Below, piece after piece: positions 10,767-21,705 of a DNA stretch of 64,000 bases (position 1 is its first letter; each line of letters begins with the position of its first letter). Origin of the DNA: Cladorrhinum sp. PSN259 (taxonomy: Eukaryota; Ascomycota; Sordariomycetes; Sordariales; Podosporaceae); contig MU867124.1 of assembly GCA_033725935.1 (NCBI GenBank), forward strand, positions 62,001 to 126,000, written 5' to 3'. The notes under the pieces were generated by a model that ran no database searches, was not told the origin of the DNA, and saw only the letters and a list, made by a program, of their open reading frames with translations. A program made the translations under genes and the position numbers.

Positions 10767-11268
10767 ATGCCTCGCAACTTCAGCTTCGTCAACTTCGCCG
10801 TCCGGCGCTACTCCAGCGCAAAACTTCCTCCGCGCATGGATCACTGTCTGAAGGAGACAAAGGATCACTGTCAAGCCATCTCGGAACTTCAAGAGTTCGG
10901 TTTCGAACAGAAAGGCGTTCTGAAAGGTGAGCAGTTCTACACAATGATTCACAATCAGTGATATCATACACAGTCGCTGTCTCAAAATTCATCCTCAAAA
11001 CTCTGAACTAACAACTGGTTTATCAAAATCCTTTGAAGCTTCGCCCGCCGCGCAAGTAATGAGCGCCATCCGCAGAGTCCCTGCTCGTAGCCCCTACTCA
11101 CACTGTCAGAGCACTGGAGCGCGAGCCGCGAGGGTTGAGAGTGCTTTCAAGTACCTTGAGGAGCTCAAGGCCAATTTCAAAGACACTCGGACTGGAGGCA
11201 AGGAGGGAGGAAACACTGATGTTGAGAGGAAAGACCTGCTGGATGCGAGTAAAAAGGAAGAAGAGTGA
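10767..11268 (+). CDS. orphan small basic protein, two exons
   Basis: Exons 10767-10926 and 11039-11268 give 129 residues. The 112-nt intron has a GTGAGC donor, an ACTAAC branch site and an AAG acceptor, and the joint (AAA G|CT TCG) keeps the frame. The N-terminus is Arg- and Ser-containing and short of acids (MPRNFSFVNFAVRRYSSAKL), which could be a mitochondrial targeting sequence. A helical segment follows around residues 90-110 (ARVESAFKYLEELKANF), then a Lys/Glu-rich end. I know no homologous family. The good branch site and frame-preserving joint support a real gene, but no domain confirms it. Confidence 0.5.
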
Positions 11269-12115
11269 TCGATTACTGATCTTTATGGGCTGTCGCGCCG
11301 CAGCAGAGGACATGTCAGATCTCGGGAGGGCTTAACAGTTTTGGCCATTAGCGGAATGTGAAGAGGGACGGGCAGCTTTTGGGGTACGGAAAAGATGTCT
11401 TCTGGACTGGAAGAAACGGGCAATCCATGCAAAATTTGCACCTATGTTGGTAATATCAATTTGGACTTGCGATATTCCTTTTCACTAGCCTTAATCTTCT
11501 AGTTTGAAGTCTCGTTGATGGCAGTATCTAGTAAAATAGGGAGGTACTTATGAAATCTATGTACCTGGCCCTCCTTGACTCAGTATCCCTCCTTCTCAAC
11601 ACAAGCAACTCAAACCTCCTCATGCAAAGTTTTTTCTTCTTTTTTTTCTTCCCTTTTCCCCCCTTAGACACCACTAGTCACGTAATCAAAGGGCGGGACT
11701 AATAACAAATCAACTTACCAACACCACGGAAGCGGAAGTTGTATAATGAGGAGCGCTAGGTAGCCTGCTTTGCAGGCTTCCGGTTGTCCCTCCCTACGCC
11801 CTACTGCACATCAAAGAGATCATGCCTAATCTAACTGATGTCAGTGTCCCGTAAAAAAAGTTTCGTCTTAACCTGCTTTCCGCAAGTCAAGATGGGCAAA
11901 GAAAGTGATGCATATATATTCCCGGTATCCAATACCGTCCAGGCAAGTCAGAAAACCATGACCGCAACCCAATAAGTATGTAGCTAGTAGAAACGCCCCC
12001 TATGAATGCCGCATTAACCAAAAACACCTCCTCTCTAACCGCGCGGTCGCTGATGTTTATAGTGGTATGCTTAGGTGTTTATAGTAAAAATATCATCCTG
12101 CTGTCCACTCCATCT
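11269..12115. other. intergenic, no gene seen
   Basis: 3' flanks of two convergent genes. A pyrimidine stretch occurs at about 11630-11665. No supported gene was seen. Confidence 0.5.
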
Positions 12116-13822
12116 TCACATACTATCCTCCATCCGTCTGCTCCTCGTCTTAGCCCAACTATCCCTCTCGTGCTTACCACCCTGGCTTTCAAGCCCCATC
12201 CCCTTCTCGACCCACTCCTTACTGCCCATTTCAGTCAATCTCGACAAAGCTCTGGCAAAAGCGAACGCTTCCTCATCTCCAGTAAAGAGGTTGGACTTGG
12301 AAAGCTTGTCAACGTTGAGCTCGAGATCATCCATCATGTGGCTCATCACATCCTCAACAGCGCTATCGTCGAGCATCTCGCCCTTTTCCTTGAGCGACTC
12401 ACGAATCTCGGCCTTGGATACAAAAAGCTCCCTCAAAGGAGCCGCAGTCGTCAAAACAAGCTTGGCGTGCGATTCGTAGACTGCATCAATGAAGGTAATG
12501 AACCTTCTAGCAAGATCGCGTTGTCGGTAGGTCATGCCGGGGACTTCGGTCACAATGAAAGCGTCATATGAGCGCATAAGCTCAATATAATCCGCCGCAC
12601 TAGTGGGCTTGCCGATCAACTCGTCAAAGGTGAACCATGCGCAACGGCCACTGACACGCGGTACGACGATATCACGGCCCCATACCCGCTGAACCTCTCG
12701 GTGTGGCTCCGGTGAGTCTGGATCACCCAGGAAGCGGAACCACTTCTCGACGTGGGATGCGGCATGGGCGTCAAGAGGGGTGTGGTACACGCCTGATGGT
12801 GGGCGGGGGATCTTGCGGTAATCCGTGTTTGAGTTGAGGTTGATGACATGAAGTCGATTTTTAAGCAGGTGGATAGCGGGAATGAAGGATTCTCGTTGGA
12901 CACCGTTCATGTAGAGCTCGTCCGGGTGTCGGTTCGATGTTGTTACCAGCACCACACCGTGGGACATGAGCGCTTCGAGCAGTCGTCGCAAAATCATGGC
13001 AGTTGCTACATCGGTACATTGAAACTCGTCAAAGCAGAGAACGCTACCCTGATCAGCGATGTCTGCCGCTATAAATGGCACCCAGTCGATGTCGTTGCCA
13101 TACTGCATCTTCATTTTGTGCAGTTGTTTGTGTATATCGTGCATGAAGTTGTGGAAGTGTATCCTCTTCTTTGAGCGAATCGATTTTGGAAGGGTGTCGT
13201 AGAAAAGATCCATGAGCATCGTCTTTCCACAGCCGACGTCGCCATAGAGGTACAGACCCCTTGGGAGGTTGCTGGGAATATTTCCAATCGCGGACTTGGT
13301 GCTGCCACTTCCAAACCATGAGGAAAAGAAAGATTTGCTCGGTTTCAGCGATTCGAGGGTCGGGTGAACGACGGGCCGTGCTTGGTAATGCTGGAGTTCT
13401 TCGTAGAGATGTTGGAGGCTCTGGATGATTCCTCGTTGGTGTTGATCGTTACGCAACCTCCCTGCCTCTACCCTTCGGTCATACTCTTGTATAGGGCCAA
13501 TGTCCTCGACGTTTTCCGCAGGCTGACTACTATCCTGTCTCTTGACGGGTATATCGTCTTCGGCTGAGGCGCCATTCTCGACTGCTACGGCAACTGCCGA
13601 AGCCTTTGTCCTCCTTTGCCCTGCAGTTAAGACGGCCGGGAAGACGGTACGAGATGTTAGACGGTGGGAATTCGGATGTCCCGACAAAGCGGTTCTGGAT
13701 CGTGGTCGGAGTTCGGTCGATCGACATGCGAGGCAGAGTGTTCGGTGGCGCGCAGCATGGGTGACAGGTCTCGGCTGAATAGGCCTCGATGACTCGCGGA
13801 TGAGGACGCGGTGTACGCGCAT
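12116..13822 (-). CDS. AFG1: AFG1/LACE1-type mitochondrial AAA+ ATPase
   Basis: An intronless frame encodes 568 residues from the ATG at 13822; an in-frame ATG 20 codons earlier exists. I prefer the shorter start because it puts an Arg-rich, acid-poor presequence (MRVHRVLIRESSRP) at the very N-terminus. Afg1 ATPases work at the inner mitochondrial membrane in turnover of respiratory-chain subunits. Walker A is GDVGCGKT near residues 194-201 and Walker B VLCFDEF near 261-267. The family-specific TSNRHPDELYMNGVQRESF block and the late segment SYDAFIVTEVPGMT before ARRFITFIDAVYE are present. Length is slightly above the usual 450-550, accounted for by the N-terminal extension and an insert near residues 370-400. 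Confidence 0.93.
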   Translation of the reverse strand: MRVHRVLIRESSRPIQPRPVTHAARHRTLCLACRSTELRPRSRTALSGHPNSHRLTSRTVFPAVLTAGQRRTKASAVAVAVENGASAEDDIPVKRQDSSQPAENVEDIGPIQEYDRRVEAGRLRNDQHQRGIIQSLQHLYEELQHYQARPVVHPTLESLKPSKSFFSSWFGSGSTKSAIGNIPSNLPRGLYLYGDVGCGKTMLMDLFYDTLPKSIRSKKRIHFHNFMHDIHKQLHKMKMQYGNDIDWVPFIAADIADQGSVLCFDEFQCTDVATAMILRRLLEALMSHGVVLVTTSNRHPDELYMNGVQRESFIPAIHLLKNRLHVINLNSNTDYRKIPRPPSGVYHTPLDAHAASHVEKWFRFLGDPDSPEPHREVQRVWGRDIVVPRVSGRCAWFTFDELIGKPTSAADYIELMRSYDAFIVTEVPGMTYRQRDLARRFITFIDAVYESHAKLVLTTAAPLRELFVSKAEIRESLKEKGEMLDDSAVEDVMSHMMDDLELNVDKLSKSNLFTGDEEAFAFARALSRLTEMGSKEWVEKGMGLESQGGKHERDSWAKTRSRRMEDSM

Positions 13823-14831
13823 CTTTATATTATGTGGTCCTATGAAAAATGGGTCGATGTTTGATGTGTGAGGTATCTTCACGTCTCAGGGCGCGTAAAG
13901 CATCGTATGACAGTTCCCCGTGGGTGAGCAGATGGGACGAGATGTCAAGGACTTCTGTTCCCGGTCGCATGCGATATGCGACGGAACAGCGCGCAAACGG
14001 TACGAGACCCTAAAGCTGGCTTAGCTTACAGAACAGCAAGTTGTCTTGGCCGAGAAGGTGAATAGGTTACGGCGCAATAGATAGGGGCTAAAATAAGGCG
14101 TTTTAGGAAAATAGACGTCACAGGATTTGTATTCGAGGAATGACAGCGAACGAGAAGAAAGCTCTTGCGGCCGGGAAGAGAGGGATAAATTAGTGGGTTT
14201 TATCAACACCCGGTGGGCCGCTCCCGGTGCCGCGGCACTGCGCGTGAACGCGGGGTTGAAAAATGGAGGGGCACCCGCCGGGATGATGCAAGCGTTACAG
14301 ATCTTGGCGCTTTTGACTTCAACCTGCCCTGATCCAAGCCAAACTACTCCTGTCTTGCATTTTATTCTTCAATAAATCACCTGCCCTATTTCTTCGTTTT
14401 GGTAGCAACATCTGACTGTTTTGCGACCTCGTTTTCTTCTTTCTGCATGCTATGGTGCAGCCAATGACGAAAGTACCTCGACCGACACCCCTGGCCCCCG
14501 GTAATAAAATTAGTTTCCGATTAACTGAACAGGGCGCTTCCTTTTCGTTGCCTCATCCGAACTTCGACCGTCAACCAACGAGATGGGATGTGGCTTGAAT
14601 CTCTCGACACACTGCATGAACGAGGCTGCCTTGTACTACCTCGTACAGAACATCATCCGTTGACGCGGAGGATCAAGAGCTTAGTCAACCAATTGAGGGA
14701 GACACGTGCCAGAACGAGACAAATCAACCCCCAAGAGTGGGATTACTGTTACTCCCCCAAGTCAGCAGCAACTTCTGTACCACCCACCGTCCAGTGTTTC
14801 TTTTCCTCCGTAGCCATGACGAGCCTCCAGG
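13823..14831. other. intergenic: AFG1 promoter, no other gene seen
   Basis: Upstream region of AFG1 and 3' flank of the next minus-strand gene. No domain-bearing frame was found. Confidence 0.5.
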
Positions 14832-15500
14832 TTACAAACTCAAACCTAATGGCCTTGCTGCCTTCAACCCAAGACACCACCCCAAAACCACAACCACAGC
14901 CACTCCCCCCATCTTCACAACCTCGTTCCCACTCATCACGACCCCTTGCAGCAACAAAATCTCACCAATTGCCAATACCCAAAAGTATCCAGGCCGCCAC
15001 GTCACCTCCCACCCTATTTCTTTTGTCGGTCCCAACTTTTCTAAATCATTCTTCTCCCGCCCCCTTTCCCGGGTTCTCCACAGCATGAAGCTCATGGACT
15101 CTTCCAGTGACGACAAACAGAAGTAAAAGTACCCAGCGGACACCAACATGGTGTTGAAAATGATCCATTCCACCGCCAAAGTTGCTCCCTTCAGGTGACT
15201 GCACGAAAGATTAGAGTGATCGAGCATTTGAGAAAAGAGCCCAGGACGAAATGGATACGCAAAGTTGAAGAGGCAAAGAGTCTGGAAAATGGAGAGGCAT
15301 TGTCTAAATTTGATCGATGCCGGGGTTGGTAAGTCTGATGGTGGTGATCGGAAGGAGGAGTATGGGGTATATGGTAAGTTTGAAGGTGAGGTTGTGATGG
15401 TTGTGTCAAGCTTCAATAAGAGAGGAGTACGAGGACGTTGTGAGCGCGGGCGATCAGAAGCGACTTGTTGTTCCAAGTCGAGTAATGATTTCGAAGACAT
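14832..15500 (-). CDS. orphan multi-pass membrane protein
   Basis: The frame encodes 222 residues from the ATG at 15500 (MSSKSLLDLEQQ). An upstream in-frame extension to 15686 looks like leader. The N-terminal ~80 residues are hydrophilic and Pro/Ser/Thr-rich. Then come about four hydrophobic segments: one around FQTLCLFNFAYPF, one around LAVEWIIFNTMLVSAGYFYF, one at YFWVLAIGEILLLQGVVM, and one at MGGVAVVVVLGWCLGL near the C-terminus. An Arg/Lys-rich loop sits between the second and third. I recognise no family. The membrane pattern on this strand, against low-complexity Pro/Thr sequence on the other, decides the strand. Confidence 0.6.
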   Translation of the reverse strand: MSSKSLLDLEQQVASDRPRSQRPRTPLLLKLDTTITTSPSNLPYTPYSSFRSPPSDLPTPASIKFRQCLSIFQTLCLFNFAYPFRPGLFSQMLDHSNLSCSHLKGATLAVEWIIFNTMLVSAGYFYFCLSSLEESMSFMLWRTRERGREKNDLEKLGPTKEIGWEVTWRPGYFWVLAIGEILLLQGVVMSGNEVVKMGGVAVVVVLGWCLGLKAARPLGLSL

Positions 15501-16361
15501 GGCAGTTCTGAGCTGTGGGTGTTTGATGACAAGAAAGCTCAAAATGAGCAATTGTTGCTTGGTCAAACGGCTTGGTTGCGATATATCCCAGTGAGCTGAC
15601 TGTGTTATAATTGTATTACTTGACTGACTTGAAAACTGAAAACTGAAAAAATGGCAAACAAAAGAAGTTGTGGTGCGTGGGGTCAAAGCATAGCTTCAAC
15701 AAAATCCAAGCCAGAGGGACCGGTCGAATATTATAACAACCGGCAATGAAAGAGCCGCGGTGCCGGTATGTTGCAACATGATCGTGTTGTGTTTCGAAAT
15801 AAGTGGCACAGATACCTCTCGTAACGCCATTGTTTGTTGTTGTTGGTTGTAGGTATCCATGTCTCTCATAAAAATGTGGCCGCATCTGCACAAATCCCCC
15901 GCAGCTGAAGTGCTGACATCGGCGGGTTATTAAACTTTATTTATCAGGCAGCAGAATTTCCAAGTGTTTGAAGCTTTTCTTTTTTGCTTGAACCTTGAAC
16001 TCTCTTTGTCAAAAAATACAAGATCCTCTCCCGTTGGCTGTGTCCCTTGCATTCTGGATCCCTATTTTGCCTGTGCCACAACGGTCGAGGCCGTTTCAAG
16101 GGATCGCTTTATCCATCTCGCTGATTGTGCCTCATCGCGGGCAGGCTGCCGGCCAAGCCATCCATGGATGTGTGTGGTAGTCAGGGGCACATACAAATGG
16201 TGTACATGTATAGGTAGACACAATCCCAGGTTGGTGTAAAATGACAAGCATTTTTGTTGCACAGCATTCTGATTACTTTGAGCTGGTACCCGATAACCAA
16301 TAATAAGCAAGTAGCCAGAAAAACCCAAGACAATGCATTCTAAACAAAAAATGAGCATTCC
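15501..16361. other. intergenic, no gene seen
   Basis: Between two minus-strand genes. No supported gene or RNA was seen. Confidence 0.5.
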
Positions 16362-17561
16362 TCAGCACCAAGCATACTTCTCGTTAGCAACCCAGTCGAC
16401 CTCATCAGTTGCCTCCGACCCGTACCACATCAGACTGGCGATACTGTCCTTATCTCGGTGAACGTACTGATACGAGATGCCAGTCTTGTCAATCGCCCCC
16501 TTCAGTCTCTCTGAGGGGTTCCACATCTGCAAAGTCTCTGACCGCCATTCGGCAGCCTCACTCTGCGCAATCTTGATGATGGCCCTCAAACCCTCAACCA
16601 ATTCCTCCTCTTTGGTGCCCTCCTCATCCTCAATAACAACCCGCAAAATATGCAGCGTATTCCCCTCCATCTTCTCCAACCCACCATAATACCCCCTCGT
16701 CCAAACCGCCCAAACTCTCTTGCCTTTCTCCCCAGCCACAGCCCCCTTAACCTGCGGCATCTTGCCAAAGATGTGCTTCGTCATGAAATCCTCCCTCATT
16801 AAATGCCACAACATCTGATCCAGCTCAGGCACAACCGCAACATGGACCTTTTTCTTCTTATCCTCCTTCGCGAGCCTCAGCAGCCGTCCCCTCAACAACT
16901 TCTCATCAACACAGCACAACTCGGCCAGTTCGTGATACCCAATCCTCTTCACCTTTTCTTCGTCCACTTTATCTTCTTCCACCTTGTCAGAGGCAGCAGG
17001 TCTAAACTCAACGTGTGAACTCTCAAAAACTCCCCAGCCATGCTTGGCATAAAACCCCTTGCCGATATCACTGTACAAGACACTCAACACCACTTCTTCT
17101 CCTCCTTCCCCTCCTTTCTTCCCCCTTCCTCCTCCTCTCTGCCAGCTTCTAAGTTTACTCCCTACCTCGCTCATCATCCTGCTCGCGTAACCTCTCCCTC
17201 TAAACTCTTTGGCAGTGAACACGCTCCCGATACCGTGCGCTACTCCTTCTCTGAGCTCGCCATTTTCGGTGTAGAGCACTCTCTTGCGCAAGGTCTCGCA
17301 GGACGACAAAATAGGTCGTTCATTGGGAGGGAGATTTTCAATGGTGAGAATCCAGTGCGTGATGCCCCCGTCTTTGGCCAGCGGGACGGTGGTGAGGTAG
17401 GATTCTCTTGCGAGGTACGAGTCTAGAGTCAGGGCGGGACCCCACATTGGGTGTGTCAAGGTCCAGCTTTGGATGCGCTCCGTTTCCGAGGCGAGGGTGA
17501 GGACCAGGGAGGGGGAGGTGGAGGATGGGAGGTGGTCGGAGGAGAAGCTGTTGGAGCCCAT
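16362..17561 (-). CDS. LYC1-like GNAT N-acetyltransferase
   Basis: The frame encodes 399 residues from the ATG at 17561 (MGSNSFSSDHLP). An upstream ATG at 17639 is less likely because the extra 26 residues resemble leader. The N-terminal half is a GNAT fold: the acetyl-CoA loop lies in IGSVFTAKEFRGRGYASRMM (R/Q-x-x-G-x-A pattern, RGRGYA), followed by VLSVLYSDIGKGFYAKHGW. The C-terminal half (WHLMREDFMTKHIFGKMPQV onward, with TLHILRVVIEDEE) matches the extra domain of fungal LYC1-type proteins. LYC1 of Yarrowia acetylates lysine in lysine degradation; whether this orthologue shares that substrate is inferred only. An acidic/Lys-rich insert separates the two halves. Confidence 0.8.
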   Translation of the reverse strand: MGSNSFSSDHLPSSTSPSLVLTLASETERIQSWTLTHPMWGPALTLDSYLARESYLTTVPLAKDGGITHWILTIENLPPNERPILSSCETLRKRVLYTENGELREGVAHGIGSVFTAKEFRGRGYASRMMSEVGSKLRSWQRGGGRGKKGGEGGEEVVLSVLYSDIGKGFYAKHGWGVFESSHVEFRPAASDKVEEDKVDEEKVKRIGYHELAELCCVDEKLLRGRLLRLAKEDKKKKVHVAVVPELDQMLWHLMREDFMTKHIFGKMPQVKGAVAGEKGKRVWAVWTRGYYGGLEKMEGNTLHILRVVIEDEEGTKEEELVEGLRAIIKIAQSEAAEWRSETLQMWNPSERLKGAIDKTGISYQYVHRDKDSIASLMWYGSEATDEVDWVANEKYAWC

Positions 17562-18770
17562 TTTGTGAGAACCGAAATAATGATGTGGATGAGTTGTAAG
17601 AGGTGCAGGTATCCCCAACAATAAGCTTTCAAGAAACAAGCCTTCTTCCTCAAAGAAAGAAAGTAAAAAAAAACCCTTATTACGGGAGGAGAGTTTAAGT
17701 CAATATGTGATAGTGACAAAGAGATTCGGTCCGGCAAAGAACTGCGAGATGAGCGGCACACCCGAGTGTTTTTCTTCTTCCCGGCCCGTTCAAGTCAACC
17801 CACCCGGAAGAGAAAATGTCCACTTAGACAAACCACCAAGATCATAAAGTCCAAGGCTAATGACCCTAAAGGAAGGAGGAAAGGAGGAAACAAGAAGAGA
17901 AAGAGATAAAAGAAAAGGAAAAGGGAAAAAAGTGGATTTCCAGGGATCCAATATCTTGAGCTGGTGTTGCTACGGTATGTACCCCTTCAGCGTGGTGGTG
18001 GTCCTTCCAGAAGAGCACTTTGTTCCACTGCTGCGTAAACTAGTGTAAGTAAACCAACAAGGGTTCCGGGCCTTGTTTTTAGCGTCTGTGTCAAGATTGA
18101 CATCCTAGTTCGATCGACGCATCCAAGTGGTGAAGCATGATGAGTACTAACAAGCAACCGCATGGAAGGGGATCCAAGCTGGGCTTCATGACGTAAAATT
18201 GCGGTGTGTTGTGGTGTTAGGGATGGCATGTACCTTTTGTGTTTCTCCAAAAGGTCAGATGGTCTCTGATACCCTGCGAGGAGAGCCAATGAGACAAAGA
18301 GTTTTGGGCTTTATCTTGAGCCTCCGCACATGGTTTCTTTCTTTTCTTGCTCAGCGTACATGCAACAAGGAGAACAGCTGACACGCTTGTTTTTAGATCC
18401 ATGGAGCCTTCTTCGGGAAAATGGAACATGTTTTTTCTTGTTCGAGTAACGAATTACATGACTAGGTATCTAAATTGGGTCCCCAGGCCCTGCTAACGCC
18501 GCCATGGCACAGCGGACACAACAACGGAAGCCCCGCCTAAGCCGACGGTATCCGGGTCGGACACGGAACCAACCACCCTCTAGAGGAGGGGTCGGATAAG
18601 GGATGACAAGAAATTACCTCCGCCCCCTCTCCCGGGACCCATCCGGGACCGGACTATCCAATGTCACTTTCTCTCTTGGTTCATTCTTGACAAGTCGCAG
18701 TTGCACCTGCTTTTTCATTCATCATTATTTTATATGTACTTCTGTAAACTTTCCAGATTTCTTTCTCCGT
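17562..18770. other. intergenic, no gene seen
   Basis: A purine-rich stretch (GGAGGAAAGGAGG-like) at about 17870-17930 precedes featureless sequence. No supported gene was seen. Confidence 0.5.
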
Positions 18771-20624
18771 CTAGTGGCCGTGTCCATCATCCTCGGCCTG
18801 CGGCTCCGGATCCAACTTAATCAGGGTATCAATACGCATGATGCTGATGCACGCCTCGACAGCACTCTTCAGCTGCCGGACCTTGCTCATGCTGGGCTCC
18901 ATAACACCGGCCTTGACCGAGTCCACCACCTTGCCCTTCATGAGATCCAAACCGTAGTTCTTGTACGCCTTCTTCCGTGCAACCGACTTCTCATCCTCAT
19001 TCGCCTCGCCCTCCTGGATGCGTTGCGAAAGTGCGTGTCTTGACCGGAGCTGTGCAACTAGTTCCGAGGCGTCCTTGGCGGCATTGACCGCCAGAGTCTT
19101 GGGAATAACAAGTAATGACTGAGCAAACTCGCCAATGGCAAGCTGCTCGCGCGAGCCAACAGTGCCCGCAAATTCCTCCAGGTAAATGTGAAGAGCCGTC
19201 TCAACCGCACCGCCGCCGGGGACGATGCTGCCACTCTCGAGGGTTCGCTTGACGGCACACAAGCTGTCGTGGACGGACCGCTCCATCTCGTCGAGGGTGA
19301 ACTCGTTGGGGCCGCGGAGGACGATCGAGGCTGAGGAGTGAACCTTGGTGCCCTTGACCAAGATGCACTCGTCGTCCGAGATGCGCTCCTGAACGACCTC
19401 CTCGGCGGAACCGAGGTATGATGGCTCGAACTTCTCGTCACCGTTCAGATCGGATAAGCTGCTGAGCATGGTAGCTCCGGTGGCTCTGGCAATGCGACGG
19501 AGATCCTCCTTCTTGCACCTGCGGACGGCCATGGCGCCTCTCTCCACGAACAGCTTAAGGCACATGTCGTCGATACCCTTGGTTGTGAGAATGACATTTG
19601 CACCAGCCTTAAGAATCATCTCTACTCTCTCAATAACCATACCCGCCTCTCTTTGTCTGATGGCCTCGAGCTGGTCGGGGTCGTCAATAGTAATCTGTAC
19701 ACCGAGCTTCATTCTCTCCTTCTGAAGGTTCATGTCGAGGACGGCAATCTTGGCATCCTGTACCCGGGTTGTCATGGCTTGCGAGGCAACGGTGCAGTTC
19801 AACGCGTAGCCCTTGACTAGTATCGATTCGAGTGCGCCCTTGCCGTGGGCCTTGAGAATGTTGACAGCCTTGACAGGGTACTTGATTTCGTTTCTGTTGT
19901 TTGTTGACTTGACGGCCTGGATGGCATCGACAACCATGTTTGCGAAAAAGTCCGAGTCGGCGCCGATGATCTTGCTGGACATGGAGGTTCTGGCAATGTT
20001 CAGGAGCGATTCGCGACCGAGCTTCTCAACCTTGATGGCGACATGCTCGCTCATGTACTTAACCGCCTCTCTGAGGGCGAGGCGATAGCCTGTAATGATA
20101 GTGGTCGGGTGTATCCGGTTCTTCATAAGCTCGTTTCCTCTCTTAAGCAGCTCGGCCGCGATCAAGACGACTGAGGTTGTGCCATCACCAACTTCCTTAT
20201 CTTGTTGATGCGCAAGGTCCACGAGGATCTTGCCTGCGGGGTGCTCGACATCGAGCAAACTTAGAATAGTTGCGCCATCGTTTGTCACTGTAACATCCTA
20301 TTTTTGTTTCGTTAGGGGGAGGCGGTCGGCGGGGCGGGGTCGACAAAGCGGAAACCTACACCGATATCGTCCACCATCATCTTGTCGAGACCGCTGGGGC
20401 CGAAAGAGCTCTTGACGACATTTGCAATAGCTTGGGTAGCAAGGACTGATGTATAGGTTAGCATATGTGTCGTCGGGATGCAAACTTCCAACCTAATGCA
20501 CCCCTTTCCTCCACTGACGGTTGAGCGTGGACTAACCATTTTGGTCCCGAATATCTGAGCCCGAGATCTTTGTTCCTCCAAGGAAAAGAGTGCCGTTTCT
20601 CGGCTGTTCGAAAAGGGATGCCAT
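18771..20624 (-). CDS. CCT1: T-complex protein 1 subunit alpha (CCT1)
   Basis: Three exons on the minus strand, 20537-20624, 20360-20445 and 18771-20297, with introns of 91 and 62 nt, encode 566 residues (family about 550-560). CCT1 is one of eight subunits of the cytosolic chaperonin that folds actin and tubulin. Residues 30-60 carry VVKSSFGPSGLDKMMVDD and the DVTVTNDGATIL ATP-binding segment; GDGTTS lies near 95-100, and VVPGGGAVE-type sequence (IVPGGGAVETAL) in the equatorial domain. TSMSSKIIG, LKAHGKGALES and the C-terminal IMRIDTLIKLDP distinguish the alpha subunit from its seven paralogues. The second donor was set at GGT|GTAGGT because only it restores IGDVTVTND. The gene is divergent from the CHIP-like gene to the right. 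Confidence 0.95.
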
Positions 20625-21705
20625 CGTAGGATGTATGCGCTGTTGAAGATGGACGGGGTGATGTGGTGGAGGTGGGAAGAGCGACCGAAAGGAGTTGGGT
20701 CTCTTCTCTTGACGACAGGCTCCAGACTCTCCCAGGCAATTTCGAGCTCCGTCGTTGCCCTGCAATTCCCAAGGCAGCTCAGGAACTTTTTATCGGGAGG
20801 GGAGATAATCCCATCCGGGCTACTGGTCTCTGGTTGGCTGTATGGACAAGAATGCCCCGCCAGACCCTTGCTGACAGTTGCAGCCCAAGTCCAAGTGCCC
20901 CTCGTTTGAAAGTTGAGCAACAGCACAAGTGCGGGGCATCAAAGACAACAACTGCCTCCATCTCAGCCTAGCTCCCAACACTGTAGTGTGTAAGTACGGA
21001 TATGTCGGGCGACAATCAATATGTATCGTAGATCTACTGAGAGCCGATCCTCTGTGACCTAAAATGAATGCATCAATCTCCAAGTCTTCCATTGTTGGCT
21101 GCGACAATCACGACTTCCGGTCACTACGTCAAGCATAGACACCTTTTAAGTCTACAGCGCTGCTTAGCGTTCACTCGGATTTCGAGACTTGAAATGAATC
21201 AGTGCAGGCATACAGATTGTGTTTCGAGACAACAGCTCGCCTGCGGCCTGGCGCCGGCTTCCAGAACATTCCCGCCGTTGACAAATTGGGCTCGGGTTGC
21301 CCCCGCTGGGACCGAGCTAGGGGGTGCAGTGACTTCTTTGGGTACAGTGTGCAACTGAGCAACTTCGTCTGCATACACCTTGCGACATTCTCAGAGTGCG
21401 CAGCCCAAGTTTACAAGCCCGGATCTTTCCTGAGCTGTAAAGTTCGCACTTATAAGTCAAGAAGCTAGAGTTGCGGTTGCATGCTCAGGGTATGATTCGG
21501 GTCCCTTCACACTGTGACTTTTGTACCTGCTGGGGCGCAGCTTCGCATCGCGGGGTCCACTTGAAGTTGCGATACCGTCCGTTTACCAATTTCACGACCA
21601 GACTTTACACCTTCAAGTGTTACCAGTACAGCTGTCCTCCAAACCGTTCGAGCATCTTTCGGACGGCGACAGCAGTTCCGTCGTCTCAACATATCAGTCT
21701 TCAAG
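20625..21705. promoter_or_regulatory. divergent promoter region between CCT1 and the CHIP-type ligase
   Basis: About 1.1 kb separates two oppositely transcribed protein-quality-control genes, so it must hold both promoters. I looked for heat-shock elements (alternating nGAAn/nTTCn) and saw no clean three-unit array. No gene is supported within it. Confidence 0.5.

Noticed and set aside
20625..21705. Heat-shock element array between CCT1 and the CHIP-type gene
   Set aside because: No clean run of alternating GAA/TTC units could be seen.
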